Below, piece by piece: positions 7,674 to 26,742 of a DNA stretch of 64,000 nt. The translations under genes and the position numbers were made by a program. The DNA is from Streptomyces graminofaciens (GTDB taxonomy: Bacteria; Actinomycetota; Actinomycetes; Streptomycetales; Streptomycetaceae). The notes under the pieces are model-generated. The model saw only the letters and a list, made by a program, of their open reading frames with translations, did not search any database and was not told where the DNA came from. Position 1 is the stretch's first letter, and every line of letters starts with the position of its first letter. The stretch is from NCBI RefSeq assembly GCF_030294945.1, contig NZ_AP018448.1:496001-560000 (forward strand), read 5' to 3'.

Positions 7674-8360
7674 TCAGGTCTTGAACGGCCCCTCCAGCGC
7701 CGCCCATTGCAGCAGCATGATGGTCTTGGCGTCGGCGATCTCGCCGGTGCGGATCATCTCCAGGGCGCGCCGGAAGGGCAGTTCGACGATCTCGATGTCC
7801 TCGCCCTCCTCTTCGAGGCCGCCGCCCTCGTGGGTACGCGTCGACGGGCCGTACGAGGCGGCGTAGAAGCTCACGCGTTCGGTGACCGAGCCGGGGCTCA
7901 TATAGACGTCGAAGACGTGCTGGACCTCGCCGATGGTGTGGCCGGTCTCCTCGACGACCTCGCGGCGGACGGCGACCTCGGGGTGCTCGTCCTCCTCGTC
8001 GAGCAGTCCGCCGGGGGTCTCGACGAGCATGCCGTCGGGGTGGCCGTTGACATAGACGGGGTAGCGGAACTGCCGGGTGAGCAGCACGGTTTCGCGGTCG
8101 GCGTCGTACAGCAGCATGGTGGCGCCGTTGCCCCGGTCGTGGGTCTCGCGTTCCTGGGTGCTCCAGGTGCCGTCGCCGTGCTGGAAGTCGAAGGTCGTCG
8201 TGCGCTCCACGTACCAGTGGCAGGACAGCAGTTTCACGTCCCGCACCCTGACGCGCGGGTTGCCGGTGAGGTCCCGGCCGACGCGGTCGAGTCCGGTGCG
8301 TCCCCGGCGGTCCGGGGTGTCGATGCCGACGGTCTTGTTGGTCATGTCCGCTTTTACCAT
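7674..8360 (-). CDS. Nudix hydrolase, NudK/ADP-ribose pyrophosphatase-like
   Basis: A 228-residue protein with a Nudix box ending in REVVEETGHT and beginning at ETPGGLLDEED; the first spacer looks one residue longer than the textbook GX5E. The upstream strand LLTRQFRYPVYVNG and the later SPGSVTERVSFYAA are typical of GDP-mannose (NudK) and ADP-ribose pyrophosphatases, which cleave nucleoside-diphosphate sugars in the cytoplasm using Mg2+. The start is either ATG 8360 (MVKADM) or ATG 8345 (MTNKTV); the first has a better-placed ggatcga-type site. It converges with the LysR gene across about 30 bases containing the palindrome cgaccgcggtcg (7643-7654). Confidence 0.85.
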   Translation of the reverse strand: MVKADMTNKTVGIDTPDRRGRTGLDRVGRDLTGNPRVRVRDVKLLSCHWYVERTTTFDFQHGDGTWSTQERETHDRGNGATMLLYDADRETVLLTRQFRYPVYVNGHPDGMLVETPGGLLDEEDEHPEVAVRREVVEETGHTIGEVQHVFDVYMSPGSVTERVSFYAASYGPSTRTHEGGGLEEEGEDIEIVELPFRRALEMIRTGEIADAKTIMLLQWAALEGPFKT

Positions 8361-8446
8361 TTCGATCCGGCCGTTGCCAGGCGGCTCAATTCGCCTGTCG
8401 TGCGCGTCGCTTGGCGGAATCGGGCACTCCGGGACAGCATGCCCGT

Positions 8447-9124
8447 ATGAAGAGTGATCTTTTCTCCAGTGAGCACATGGTGCAGCCGGCGCAGGCGCCG
8501 GGGATGAGCGTGCAGAACGCCAAGTCCGTCAAGTACGTCGTGAACGGCGAGATGCTGGCGCGGCAGGGCGCGATGATCGCCCACCGCGGCAATCTCCAGT
8601 TCGAACGCAAGGGCCAGGGCGTGGGCGGCATGCTCAAGCGCGCGGTGACCGGGGAGGGCCTGCCGCTGATGGCGGTGCGCGGGCAGGGCGAGGCCTGGTT
8701 CGCGCACGAGGCGCAGAACTGTTTCATCGTCGACATCGAGCCCGGTGACGTGTTCACCGTCAACGGCCGCAACGTGCTCTGTTTCGACGCCTCGCTGTCG
8801 TACGACATCAAGACCGTGAAGGGCGCCGGCATGACCGGCGGCGGCCTGTTCAACAGTGTGTTCACCGGCCAGGGGCGGCTGGGCCTGGTCTGTGACGGCA
8901 ATCCGCTGGTCATCCCGGTCTCGCAGCAGCTGCCCGTGTACGTCGACACGGACGCGGTGGTGGGCTGGTCCGCCAACCTCCACACCTCGCTGCACCGGTC
9001 GCAGTCCTTCGGTTCGATGATCCGCGGCGGCTCCGGCGAGGCGGTGCAGCTGAAGCTGGAGGGCGAGGGCTTCGTGGTCGTACGGCCGAGCGAACTGACG
9101 CCGCAGAAGGCGCAGCAGCACTGA
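8447..9124 (+). CDS. AIM24 family protein
   Basis: A 225-residue all-beta protein resembling the AIM24 family (TRAP-like fold), common in Streptomyces as unlinked paralogues of unknown biochemical role. Family-like features are the early YVVNGEMLARQGAMIAHRG, the central GEGLPLMAVRGQGEAWFA, GDVFTVNGRNVLCFDASL and TGQGRLGLVCDGNPL. No enzyme motif or signal peptide is apparent. ATG 8447 begins the conserved sequence. A strong hairpin follows the stop, so it is probably a single-gene transcript. Confidence 0.8.
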   Translation: MKSDLFSSEHMVQPAQAPGMSVQNAKSVKYVVNGEMLARQGAMIAHRGNLQFERKGQGVGGMLKRAVTGEGLPLMAVRGQGEAWFAHEAQNCFIVDIEPGDVFTVNGRNVLCFDASLSYDIKTVKGAGMTGGGLFNSVFTGQGRLGLVCDGNPLVIPVSQQLPVYVDTDAVVGWSANLHTSLHRSQSFGSMIRGGSGEAVQLKLEGEGFVVVRPSELTPQKAQQH

Positions 9125-9138
9125 GAGCGGATAGGCAG

Positions 9139-9172
9139 GGGGCGCCTCGCCGTGTTGTACGGCGGGTGCCCC
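9139..9172 (+). terminator. GC-rich hairpin after the AIM24 gene
   Basis: Outer arms ggggcgcc (9139-9146) and ggtgcccc (9165-9172) pair with one G-U. After a one-base bulge, inner arms cgccg (9148-9152) and cggcg (9160-9164) close a 7-base loop. It begins 15 bases after the AIM24 stop. No T-run follows. Confidence 0.65.
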
Positions 9173-9325
9173 GTCTCAATGGAGTTCGACCAGTCTCATC
9201 GAGCTCTTTCAAAGGCCGCGGGCGCCTCGTCGCAGGGCAGCGGGGCAGCGGGGCACACCCCTGCCCATGTCGACCCACGCGACCCATATCGAACATGTTT
9301 CTGATTAACGAGTTACGCTGGTCGC

Positions 9326-9952
9326 ATGGCCATGCACCTCCAGGGCTCCCTCTTCGACCAGTCCGACGACCTCCGCCTCGCGCCCCTCGACGGGATCCGG
9401 CGCCGCGAGCTGGGCGCCGGGGCCTGGATCGATCTGCTGCCCGGCTGGCTCACCGGGGCGGACGAGCTGTTCGCGCGGCTGGCCGAGGAGGTGCCGTGGC
9501 TGGCCGAGCGGCGGCAGATGTACGAGCAGGTCGTGGACGTGCCCCGGCTGCTCGCGTACTACGGGGCCGACGACGCCCTCCCGCATCCCGTCCTGGCGGA
9601 GGCACGGGCCGCGCTCACCGCGCACTACGCCGCCGAGCTGGGCGAGCCGTTCGCCACGGCGGGGCTCTGCTACTACCGGGACGGCCGGGACAGTGTCGCC
9701 TGGCACGGCGACCGCATCGGGCGGGGAGCGCGTGAGAACACGATGGTGGCGATCCTGTCCGTGGGCGACCCCCGCGACCTCGCCCTGCGGCCGCGCCGGG
9801 GCGGCGACTCGCTCCGCTTCCCGCTCGGGCACGGCGATCTGATCGTGATGGGCGGCTCCTGCCAGCGCACCTGGGACCATGCCGTGCCCAAGTCGACGCG
9901 TGCGGTGGGGCCGCGCATCAGCATCCAGTTCCGGCCGCAGGGCGTGCGGTGA
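9326..9952 (+). CDS. alkB: AlkB-type alpha-ketoglutarate-dependent dioxygenase
   Basis: A 208-residue Fe(II)/2-oxoglutarate oxygenase that by family removes methyl groups from alkylated DNA bases (N1-methyladenine, N3-methylcytosine). Visible are the substrate-side YYRDGRDSVAWHGD with the iron-binding HxD (His and Asp of WHGD), the distal iron His in WDHAVPK, and the 2-oxoglutarate-binding Arg pair in GPRISIQFR. Length and motif spacing are normal. ATG 9326 follows an AT-rich stretch (around 9296-9316) that could hold the promoter. It converges with the flavin monooxygenase, with 13 bases between stops. Confidence 0.9.
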   Translation: MAMHLQGSLFDQSDDLRLAPLDGIRRRELGAGAWIDLLPGWLTGADELFARLAEEVPWLAERRQMYEQVVDVPRLLAYYGADDALPHPVLAEARAALTAHYAAELGEPFATAGLCYYRDGRDSVAWHGDRIGRGARENTMVAILSVGDPRDLALRPRRGGDSLRFPLGHGDLIVMGGSCQRTWDHAVPKSTRAVGPRISIQFRPQGVR

Positions 9953-9965
9953 GGGCGACCCCCGG

Positions 9966-11177
9966 CTACTCGCGGGCGGCGAGTGCGCGGGACTGCGACG
10001 TGCGCGCCAGCAGCGGGCCGAGCCAGCGCTTGAAGCGCCGCAGGGCCTCGAGCCGCCCGGCGGCGCGGTCGAGCCGGTAGTAGAGCTGCGGCGGCACATA
10101 CGGCAGTAGCGGGGAGTGCCGCTGGCCGAGGAGGGCGAACATCTGCTCCGGGGGGAGGTCGATGTAGCGCTGGAGGTTCTCGTACCACTGGGCGCTGTGG
10201 CGGGCCGCGCTCTGCAGACGAAGGAGGTCGGACTTGCGCTGCCGTTCGTACGCGGCGAGCGCGGTCTCCGTCTCGGGGTGTGTGGCGAGGGCCTCGGCCA
10301 GGCACATGGCGTCCTCCAGGGCGAGGGTGGTGCCCGCGCCGATGGAGTAGTGGGTGGTGTGGGCGGCGTCGCCGAGCAGGACCAGGTTGCCGTGGTGCCA
10401 GGTGCGGTTGGTCAGCGTGCGGAAGTTCAGCCACTGGGGTGTGCCGTCGGCCCTGTCCCGGCCGATGAGCGCGTGGCCGTCGAGGATGCCGTCGAAGAGC
10501 TTCTCCAGGAGGGCGAGCCCGTCGGGCTCGTCGAGGCGGTCGAGGCCGAGGCCGGTGAGGGTTTCCGGGGAGCACTCGACGACGAGCGTGCTCTGCTCGT
10601 TGCTGAACCGGTAGGCGTAGGCCCAGATCCAGCCGTGGTCGGTCTCCTGGAAGGAGAAGGTGAAGGAGTCGAAGACCTTGGTGGTACCGAGCCAGATGTA
10701 GCTGTTGCGGCCGAGCGTGATGTCGGTGCCGAAGTGGTCGGCGTGGCGGGTGCGCAGGGCGCTGTTGACTCCGTCGCCCGCGACGATCAGGTCGGCGTGG
10801 GGCAGATCGTCCGGCCTGATCTCGTGCTCGTACTCGACACGTACGCCGAGCGATCGTGCCCGCTCGGCGAGCAGTTCGAGCAGACGGCGTCGGCCGATGC
10901 CGAAGGCCTCGTCGCCCGGCTGGACCGTCGAGCGGTCCCGGACGTGGGCGACCCCGGCGTTCCAGCTGACGGAGTCGGCGCCGATGGCGAGGGCCGTCTC
11001 GGGATCGACCTCGCGGAGCCTGTCGAGCAGTTCGGCCCAGTAGGTCACACCCCAGCCGTAGGTCGATCCGGCGGGGTTCCGTTCATGGACGGTGATGTCG
11101 TGGGACGGGTCCTGCCGCTTCATCAGGATCGAGAAGTAGAGGCTCGCGGGCCCGCCGCCGACGCACGTGATCTTCAC
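9966..11177 (-). CDS. FAD-dependent aromatic-ring-type monooxygenase
   Basis: About 403 residues, a PHBH-fold flavoprotein. The N-terminal dinucleotide motif is VGGGPASLYFSILMK, followed by HDITVHERN; the DG motif is LIVAGDGVNSALR and the GD motif LVLLGDAAHTTHYSIGAGTTLALEDA. This pattern is closest to the N-terminal hydroxylase part of salicylyl-CoA 5-hydroxylase and anthraniloyl-CoA monooxygenase, which act on CoA thioesters, but the second oxidoreductase half of those enzymes is absent. GTG 11177 is chosen because gggagt lies just before it; ATG 11189 would add four residues without a ribosome-binding site. It may be a stand-alone catabolic enzyme or a tailoring enzyme of the polyketide cluster 1.7 kb away. 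The sequence does not decide. Confidence 0.8.
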   Translation of the reverse strand: MKITCVGGGPASLYFSILMKRQDPSHDITVHERNPAGSTYGWGVTYWAELLDRLREVDPETALAIGADSVSWNAGVAHVRDRSTVQPGDEAFGIGRRRLLELLAERARSLGVRVEYEHEIRPDDLPHADLIVAGDGVNSALRTRHADHFGTDITLGRNSYIWLGTTKVFDSFTFSFQETDHGWIWAYAYRFSNEQSTLVVECSPETLTGLGLDRLDEPDGLALLEKLFDGILDGHALIGRDRADGTPQWLNFRTLTNRTWHHGNLVLLGDAAHTTHYSIGAGTTLALEDAMCLAEALATHPETETALAAYERQRKSDLLRLQSAARHSAQWYENLQRYIDLPPEQMFALLGQRHSPLLPYVPPQLYYRLDRAAGRLEALRRFKRWLGPLLARTSQSRALAARE

Positions 11178-11189
11178 ACCCACTCCCAT

Positions 11190-12129
11190 TGCTACGCAAA
11201 GCGATCACTTTGCCACGAAGAGTAGCAGGAGAAGTCGGTCTCGATCCGTGTCACGTTGCGCCCACCACCAAGGCCACTCGCTTCTCACCCACACCGGGAG
11301 ATCGCCGGCGTCCCCTTCGCCGCCGCACGGATTTTCCCCTGGGAGCAGGCCGTGTCTGGGGCGCAGGAGCGTCGTGGAAATACTGCGGGACGTACTTCCA
11401 CAATTCCCGTGGAATGCGTGAGCGAGCCCCCGGCCTGGCTGGGCACCGGGAGCTCGCTGCTGTCGCGGATCCGCCGTCGTCGCCGCCCCCGCGCGCAGTC
11501 CGTGGCTGCTGTCGTCGCAGATTGCGACGGAGCTCGTGCGGGAGGGCAAAGGTGATGGACTCGTCGGCGGTCGTCACGGTGTCGACATCGGGCGGCCCGC
11601 GCGCAGGGCGCAGTGACGGGCGACCGTCATGGCCAGCATCGATTTGCCCATGGCCGTGCGGGCGGTGATCACAGTGTGCTCAGCCCGCCACCGCGCAGGT
11701 CGTCCAGGTCGGACAGTCCGGTCGCGACGCGCCGCCGGGGTGGGGCAGGTACCGCGGTGCGACGGTGGCTGCCGTCGCCGGCTGCGGTACGGCGGCGGGC
11801 ATCGGCTTTGCGGGCGTGGTTGCGCACCACAGTGCTTCCGTTCCGCGCGTCCGGGCCCGTGATCCCGCGCGCGCCGACACTCGCAGAGTCAACCGCTGGG
11901 GACTGGTGTTGATGCGCGGGCACCTGGGGCTCATCGCCCCTTGCCGTCCACGGGACCGTTCAGGGACTCGCCGGGCCGACACCATGACGACGGCCATCAC
12001 CTGCCGCGCCGGTAAGGTGCAGACCATTTTTCCTAACCCTTCGCGAAGCTGTGAGCGACGTGCTAAAAGATCCAAATAGAGAAGCGAGTCACCCGCCGGG
12101 GCTTCTCCACCCCCATGCACGGAGCAGCA
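11190..12129. other. Gene-poor interval with degenerate sequence
   Basis: No convincing intact gene is seen over about 940 bases on either strand; frames are short and of poor composition. It contains the DnaB-like fragment listed separately, an imperfect inverted repeat (11374-11401, arms gtggaaata / tacttccac), and near the right end a 10-base palindrome cttcgcgaag (12039-12048) in an AT-richer patch that may belong to the LuxR gene promoter. It looks like an eroded insertion or deletion scar next to the biosynthetic cluster. Confidence 0.5.
11574..11730 (-). pseudogene. Fragment of a DnaB-like helicase C-terminal (RecA-like) domain
   Basis: On the minus strand one frame reads VATGLSDLDDLRGGG (11682-11729), the entry to the DnaB ATPase domain. 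A neighbouring frame continues VITARTAMGKSMLAMTVARH (11613-11672), the Walker A region, then stops at 11574. The two pieces are in the right order but in different reading frames, and the Walker B, arginine-finger and N-terminal parts are not found. This indicates a frameshifted, truncated remnant of a replicative-helicase-like gene, as carried by phages, plasmids and as small chromosomal paralogues. It is probably not functional. Confidence 0.5.
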
Positions 12130-12846
12130 GTGACACCACCCTCTACCGTCTCCCCCACCCCTGTCCCCACCCAGTCAGCGCCCCTGTCGGTCGCGCTGGT
12201 CAGCCACCGATGCCCCGACCCCTGCGAAGTCACGGGGTTCCACAGCAGGAGGGTCCACGAACCATGTGAGATCCGTCCGTCCGACGATGTCGTCCTCTTC
12301 TACGGCCCGCGTATGGGCCAAGAGTTAAGGCGGTTCTCGACCGAGGCGAACGGCGGTCTCCCGCCGTTCGCCGTCCTCGCGACCTGTCTCGACTGGGACG
12401 ACGTGTGCCTCGCCCTGGACAGCGGAGCCATCGGCTATCTGCTGGAGATCGAGGATCCGGACCTGCTCGCGGCGGCCCTGCACTGCATATCGCACGGTCA
12501 CACCATCCTCGCCCCACAGATCGCCGAGCACGCGAGGGTCACGTCATGCCCGGGGGGCGCGCTACGGCAGACAGCGGCCGTGGCGAGACCGGACACGAGC
12601 GGGAGCGCGACCGGCCGTACCGGTGATTCCTCTCCTTCCCTGGCTCTCTCGCCGCAGGAGCGGGAGATCATGACCCGGCTGGCCTCGGGTCTCTCGGTCC
12701 GTGAGATCGCCGTCGAGATGCGCCTGGCCGAGAAGACGGTCAGGAACTATCTCAGCCATATCTACGGAAAGCTCGGCGTGCGAAGCCGTTCGCAGGCCCT
12801 CCTCCGCTGGCTCGGGCATCCGGGCGGTGAGACGGCACATCACTGA
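12130..12846 (+). CDS. LuxR-family regulator with degenerate receiver domain; contains a TTA codon
   Basis: About 238 residues. The C-terminal LuxR/NarL helix-turn-helix is clear (LSPQEREIMTRLASGLSVRE, then KTVRNYLSHIYGKLGVRSRSQ). The middle resembles the end of a response-regulator receiver domain (DSGAIGYLLEIEDPDLLAAALHCISHGHTILAPQI), but I see no phospho-acceptor Asp region of normal form, so it may act without phosphorylation. GTG 12130 is chosen because ggagcagca precedes it; ATG 12115 would add five residues. Codon 66 is TTA (12325-12327), the rare leucine codon read only by the bldA tRNA in Streptomyces, so expression is probably linked to development. Being next to the PKS genes and convergent with the methyltransferase, it is the best candidate in the window for a cluster regulator. 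Confidence 0.8.
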   Translation: MTPPSTVSPTPVPTQSAPLSVALVSHRCPDPCEVTGFHSRRVHEPCEIRPSDDVVLFYGPRMGQELRRFSTEANGGLPPFAVLATCLDWDDVCLALDSGAIGYLLEIEDPDLLAAALHCISHGHTILAPQIAEHARVTSCPGGALRQTAAVARPDTSGSATGRTGDSSPSLALSPQEREIMTRLASGLSVREIAVEMRLAEKTVRNYLSHIYGKLGVRSRSQALLRWLGHPGGETAHH

Positions 12847-12852
12847 CGGCCG

Positions 12853-12886
12853 ACGGCCGGGCCCACGTCTGAAGGGGCCCGGCCGT
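12853..12886. terminator. Strong bidirectional hairpin between luxR-type gene and methyltransferase
   Basis: Perfect 12-base arms acggccgggccc (12853-12864) and gggcccggccgt (12875-12886) surround a 10-base loop. It sits between the two convergent stop codons and would terminate both the regulator transcript and the biosynthetic transcript. Confidence 0.75.
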
Positions 12887-12912
12887 AGCGCCGCCCGCGC
12901 CGGCGTCGGCCG

Positions 12913-13722
12913 TCACGGTTTGCCGGCGGTGAGCAGCACGTAGCCGTATTGGGGCAGGTCGAACATGTCTCCCCAGGCCTTCTTCGACTGGGCGACGCCT
13001 TCCTCGCCGAGCGTCGGCAGCAGGACGTCGAAGGCGGGCAGGACCGCCGGTCCGGTGGGCCGTGTCTGCTCGCTCACATCGGTGAGTTCCAGGAGGTCGA
13101 GCCCGGCCTTCTCCACCAGGGCGGGGTAGTTGTCGATGTGCTCCAGGGAGCGTGCCGTGCTGAGCGTGCAGAAACCTTCCACCACTGCTGTCGCCACGTC
13201 GTCGAGGGTTCCGCGCACCACGATGTCGGCGATCGCCAGGCGTCCGCCAGGCCGCAGGACACGCGCCATCTCACGCATCACCTGATCGCGGTCCGGCATA
13301 TGGATCATCGACTCGATGGCCCAGATCCGGTCGAAGGAATCGTCGGCGTAAGGGAGGTGCATGGCGTCGGCCAGATCGAACGAGACCCGGTCCTCCAGTC
13401 CCTCGGAGCGGACCCGGTCCCGCGCGACCTCCAACTGGTTGCGGCTGACGTTGGCGCCCTTCACGGTGGCGCCCGTCTTCCGGGCCAGCCACGCGGCGGG
13501 CTTCCCTACGCCGCATCCCACGTCCAGCACCTTGTGCCCCGCGCTCACGTCGAGCCGTTCGTAGAGCTGCTCGGTCATCCGCTCACCGGCCTCGGCGAGC
13601 GGATCGATGCTGGACGGATCCGGCCAGTACCCATAGTGAACGTTGTCCGTGAACATGGCGCGGAGCAGTTCATTGGCCTGGTCGTAATAGTCGCCGACCT
13701 CGCGGCTGAACGCGTCGAACAT
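12913..13722 (-). CDS. SAM-dependent methyltransferase (polyketide tailoring, probable O-methyltransferase)
   Basis: A 269-residue class I methyltransferase. The SAM motif I VLDVGCGVGKPAAW begins at residue 65. The N-terminus with YYDQANELL and NVHYGYWPD resembles the small-molecule methyltransferases of macrolide and ansamycin clusters (AveD and rifamycin methyltransferase group). Later elements are FDRIWAIESMIHMPD and ARVLRPGGRLAIADI. It would transfer methyl from SAM, most likely to a hydroxyl of the released polyketide; the position is unknown. ATG 13722 has ggaggga 5 bases upstream; the longer frame to 13977 lacks similarity to the family and crosses an intergenic hairpin. It is the last gene of the minus-strand series and ends at a strong bidirectional hairpin. 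Confidence 0.85.
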   Translation of the reverse strand: MFDAFSREVGDYYDQANELLRAMFTDNVHYGYWPDPSSIDPLAEAGERMTEQLYERLDVSAGHKVLDVGCGVGKPAAWLARKTGATVKGANVSRNQLEVARDRVRSEGLEDRVSFDLADAMHLPYADDSFDRIWAIESMIHMPDRDQVMREMARVLRPGGRLAIADIVVRGTLDDVATAVVEGFCTLSTARSLEHIDNYPALVEKAGLDLLELTDVSEQTRPTGPAVLPAFDVLLPTLGEEGVAQSKKAWGDMFDLPQYGYVLLTAGKP

Positions 13723-13917
13723 CGTTCCCTCCGAATTCGCTGGTCCCATACGAAAGTGACGCCCTCTAAGGCTTGAGGAAGACCGACAATCGCGGTCCTT
13801 CCAGCTCACGGACGGGTTTCCGCAGCACAAACGTCCTGCTCGGATTCTTCCCGCCAACGTAACGCGCCCGCACGGTCGTTCATCTCCCCCAACCGAGTAG
13901 TTCTGGCGGCGGCTCGC

Positions 13918-13959
13918 GCCCTGCCTCAGGTCCGCCGTGGTGCGAACCAGAGGCAGGGC
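13918..13959. terminator. Hairpin between P450 and methyltransferase genes
   Basis: Perfect 10-base arms gccctgcctc (13918-13927) and gaggcagggc (13950-13959) flank a 22-base loop, starting 15 bases past the P450 stop. It may end or attenuate the PKS-P450 transcript before the methyltransferase, whose gene is a further 195 bases on. The rest of the 251-base gap shows nothing else I can assign apart from the methyltransferase ribosome-binding site. Confidence 0.55.
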
Positions 13960-13973
13960 GGGGCCGCTGTCGG

Positions 13974-15218
13974 TCACCAGGTGACGGGCAGTTCGTAGAC
14001 GCCGTGGGCGATCTGGTCGTGCTTGAAGGGGATCTCATCGAGGGTGCCGGCCAGGGCGAGGGTGGGGATGCGGCGCAGGAGCGTGCTGTAGACGATCTGG
14101 AGCTCGACCCGGGCCAGGGTGGCGCCCAGGCACTGGTGGACGCCGTAGCCGAAGGCCAGATGGCGGCGGGCGTTGGCGCGGTGGATGTCGAGGCGGTCGG
14201 GGGCCTCGGGGTAGAGGTCCGGGTCCCAGTTGGCGGCGTTGAGTGGGAAGACGATGCCCTCGCCCGCCTTGATGACCACACCGCCGATCTCGATGTCCTC
14301 GGCGGCGATCCGGCGCACGGTGTCCTGAGCGATCGTCAGATAACGCAGCAGTTCCTCGACCGTGTTGACGATGACCTTCGGGTCGTCGCTGTCGCGTACC
14401 TCGGCCAGTTGCTCCGGGTTCTCCAGGAGGGCGAGGGTGCCCAGCGCGATCATGTTGGCGGTGGTCTCGTGTCCGGCGCCGAGCAGCATCATGCCGATGC
14501 CGGCGGCGTCGTCCTGGGTGATCTCGCCGGCCTCGACCTGCACCGCGAGGTCGGACAGGATGTCGTCGCCGCGGTCGCCGAGCTTGGTACCGACCAGCTC
14601 CTTCAGATACATGGCCTGCGCGATGGCGGCCTTCTGCGCGTCGCCCTGAGCGGTGTCGCGGTAGATCATCGCGTTGTTGTTCTGCTGCAGGAACTCACGG
14701 TCCTCGTAGGGGACTCCGAGCATCTCGCAGATCACCCGGACCGGCACCGGCAGGGCGAGCGCCTCCACCAGGTCGACCGGTTTGGGGCCCGCCAGCATCC
14801 CGTCGATCAGCTCGTCGGTGATCTTCTGGATGGCCGGCCGCATGGCCTCGATCCGCCGGGCCGTGAACGGCAGGGTGACCATCCGGCGGATTCTGCCGTG
14901 CTCGGGGTCGTCCTGCCCGGCGAAGGACGGCTGGGCCATGCTGAGGAACTTGAAGTCCGCGCTGATGTGCGGGTAACCGTCGCGGAGGCCGTCGTGGCTG
15001 ACGCGCGGGTCGCTGAGCAGGGCCCGCTGGTCGGCGTGGCGGGTGACGACCCAGGGCGTGCTGCCGTCCCAGATCCGCGCCCGCGAGAGGGGCTTCTCGG
15101 CGAGCAGCTTCCGCACGCCCGGCGGCGGGTCGAACGGGCAGCCGGTGTCCCGCTTCATGGGCCACTCCGGGGCGTCCTCGGCAGGGTCGCCGGCTTCCAC
15201 GAGTGTCGTGTCGGTCAT
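13974..15218 (-). CDS. Cytochrome P450, CYP105-like
   Basis: A 414-residue bacterial class I P450. The oxygen-binding I-helix motif GAGHETT is at 247-253, ExxR at 289-292 (EELLR), and the heme loop FGYGVHQCLG contains Cys363. The DIEIGGVVIKAGEG strand, the DIHRANARRHLAFG lead to the heme loop and the terminal YELPVTW are characteristic of the CYP105 family, whose members hydroxylate or epoxidise macrolides, polyenes and many xenobiotics. It requires a ferredoxin and reductase, which are not encoded nearby. ATG 15218 is preceded by aggag. It lies 80 bases after the last PKS gene, so it is very likely co-transcribed and acts on the released polyketide. Confidence 0.92.
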   Translation of the reverse strand: MTDTTLVEAGDPAEDAPEWPMKRDTGCPFDPPPGVRKLLAEKPLSRARIWDGSTPWVVTRHADQRALLSDPRVSHDGLRDGYPHISADFKFLSMAQPSFAGQDDPEHGRIRRMVTLPFTARRIEAMRPAIQKITDELIDGMLAGPKPVDLVEALALPVPVRVICEMLGVPYEDREFLQQNNNAMIYRDTAQGDAQKAAIAQAMYLKELVGTKLGDRGDDILSDLAVQVEAGEITQDDAAGIGMMLLGAGHETTANMIALGTLALLENPEQLAEVRDSDDPKVIVNTVEELLRYLTIAQDTVRRIAAEDIEIGGVVIKAGEGIVFPLNAANWDPDLYPEAPDRLDIHRANARRHLAFGYGVHQCLGATLARVELQIVYSTLLRRIPTLALAGTLDEIPFKHDQIAHGVYELPVTW

Positions 15219-15298
15219 GTCTTCTCCTGTAGGTCGGTCCTGGGTGTGTGCGTGGTTCGGTCGAGCGAGGGCGTACGCCTGCTCGTCATCTCTGGAGA

Positions 15299-26698
<11,400 letters not shown>

Positions 26699-26742
26699 GT
26701 CGATCTCACGTTCCTTCAGTAGTCGACCAGCGGACAGCCGGG

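Noticed and set aside
13723..13977. Methyltransferase extension to 354 aa
   Set aside because: It has no family similarity and crosses a terminator-like hairpin, and ATG 13722 has a clear ggaggga site.
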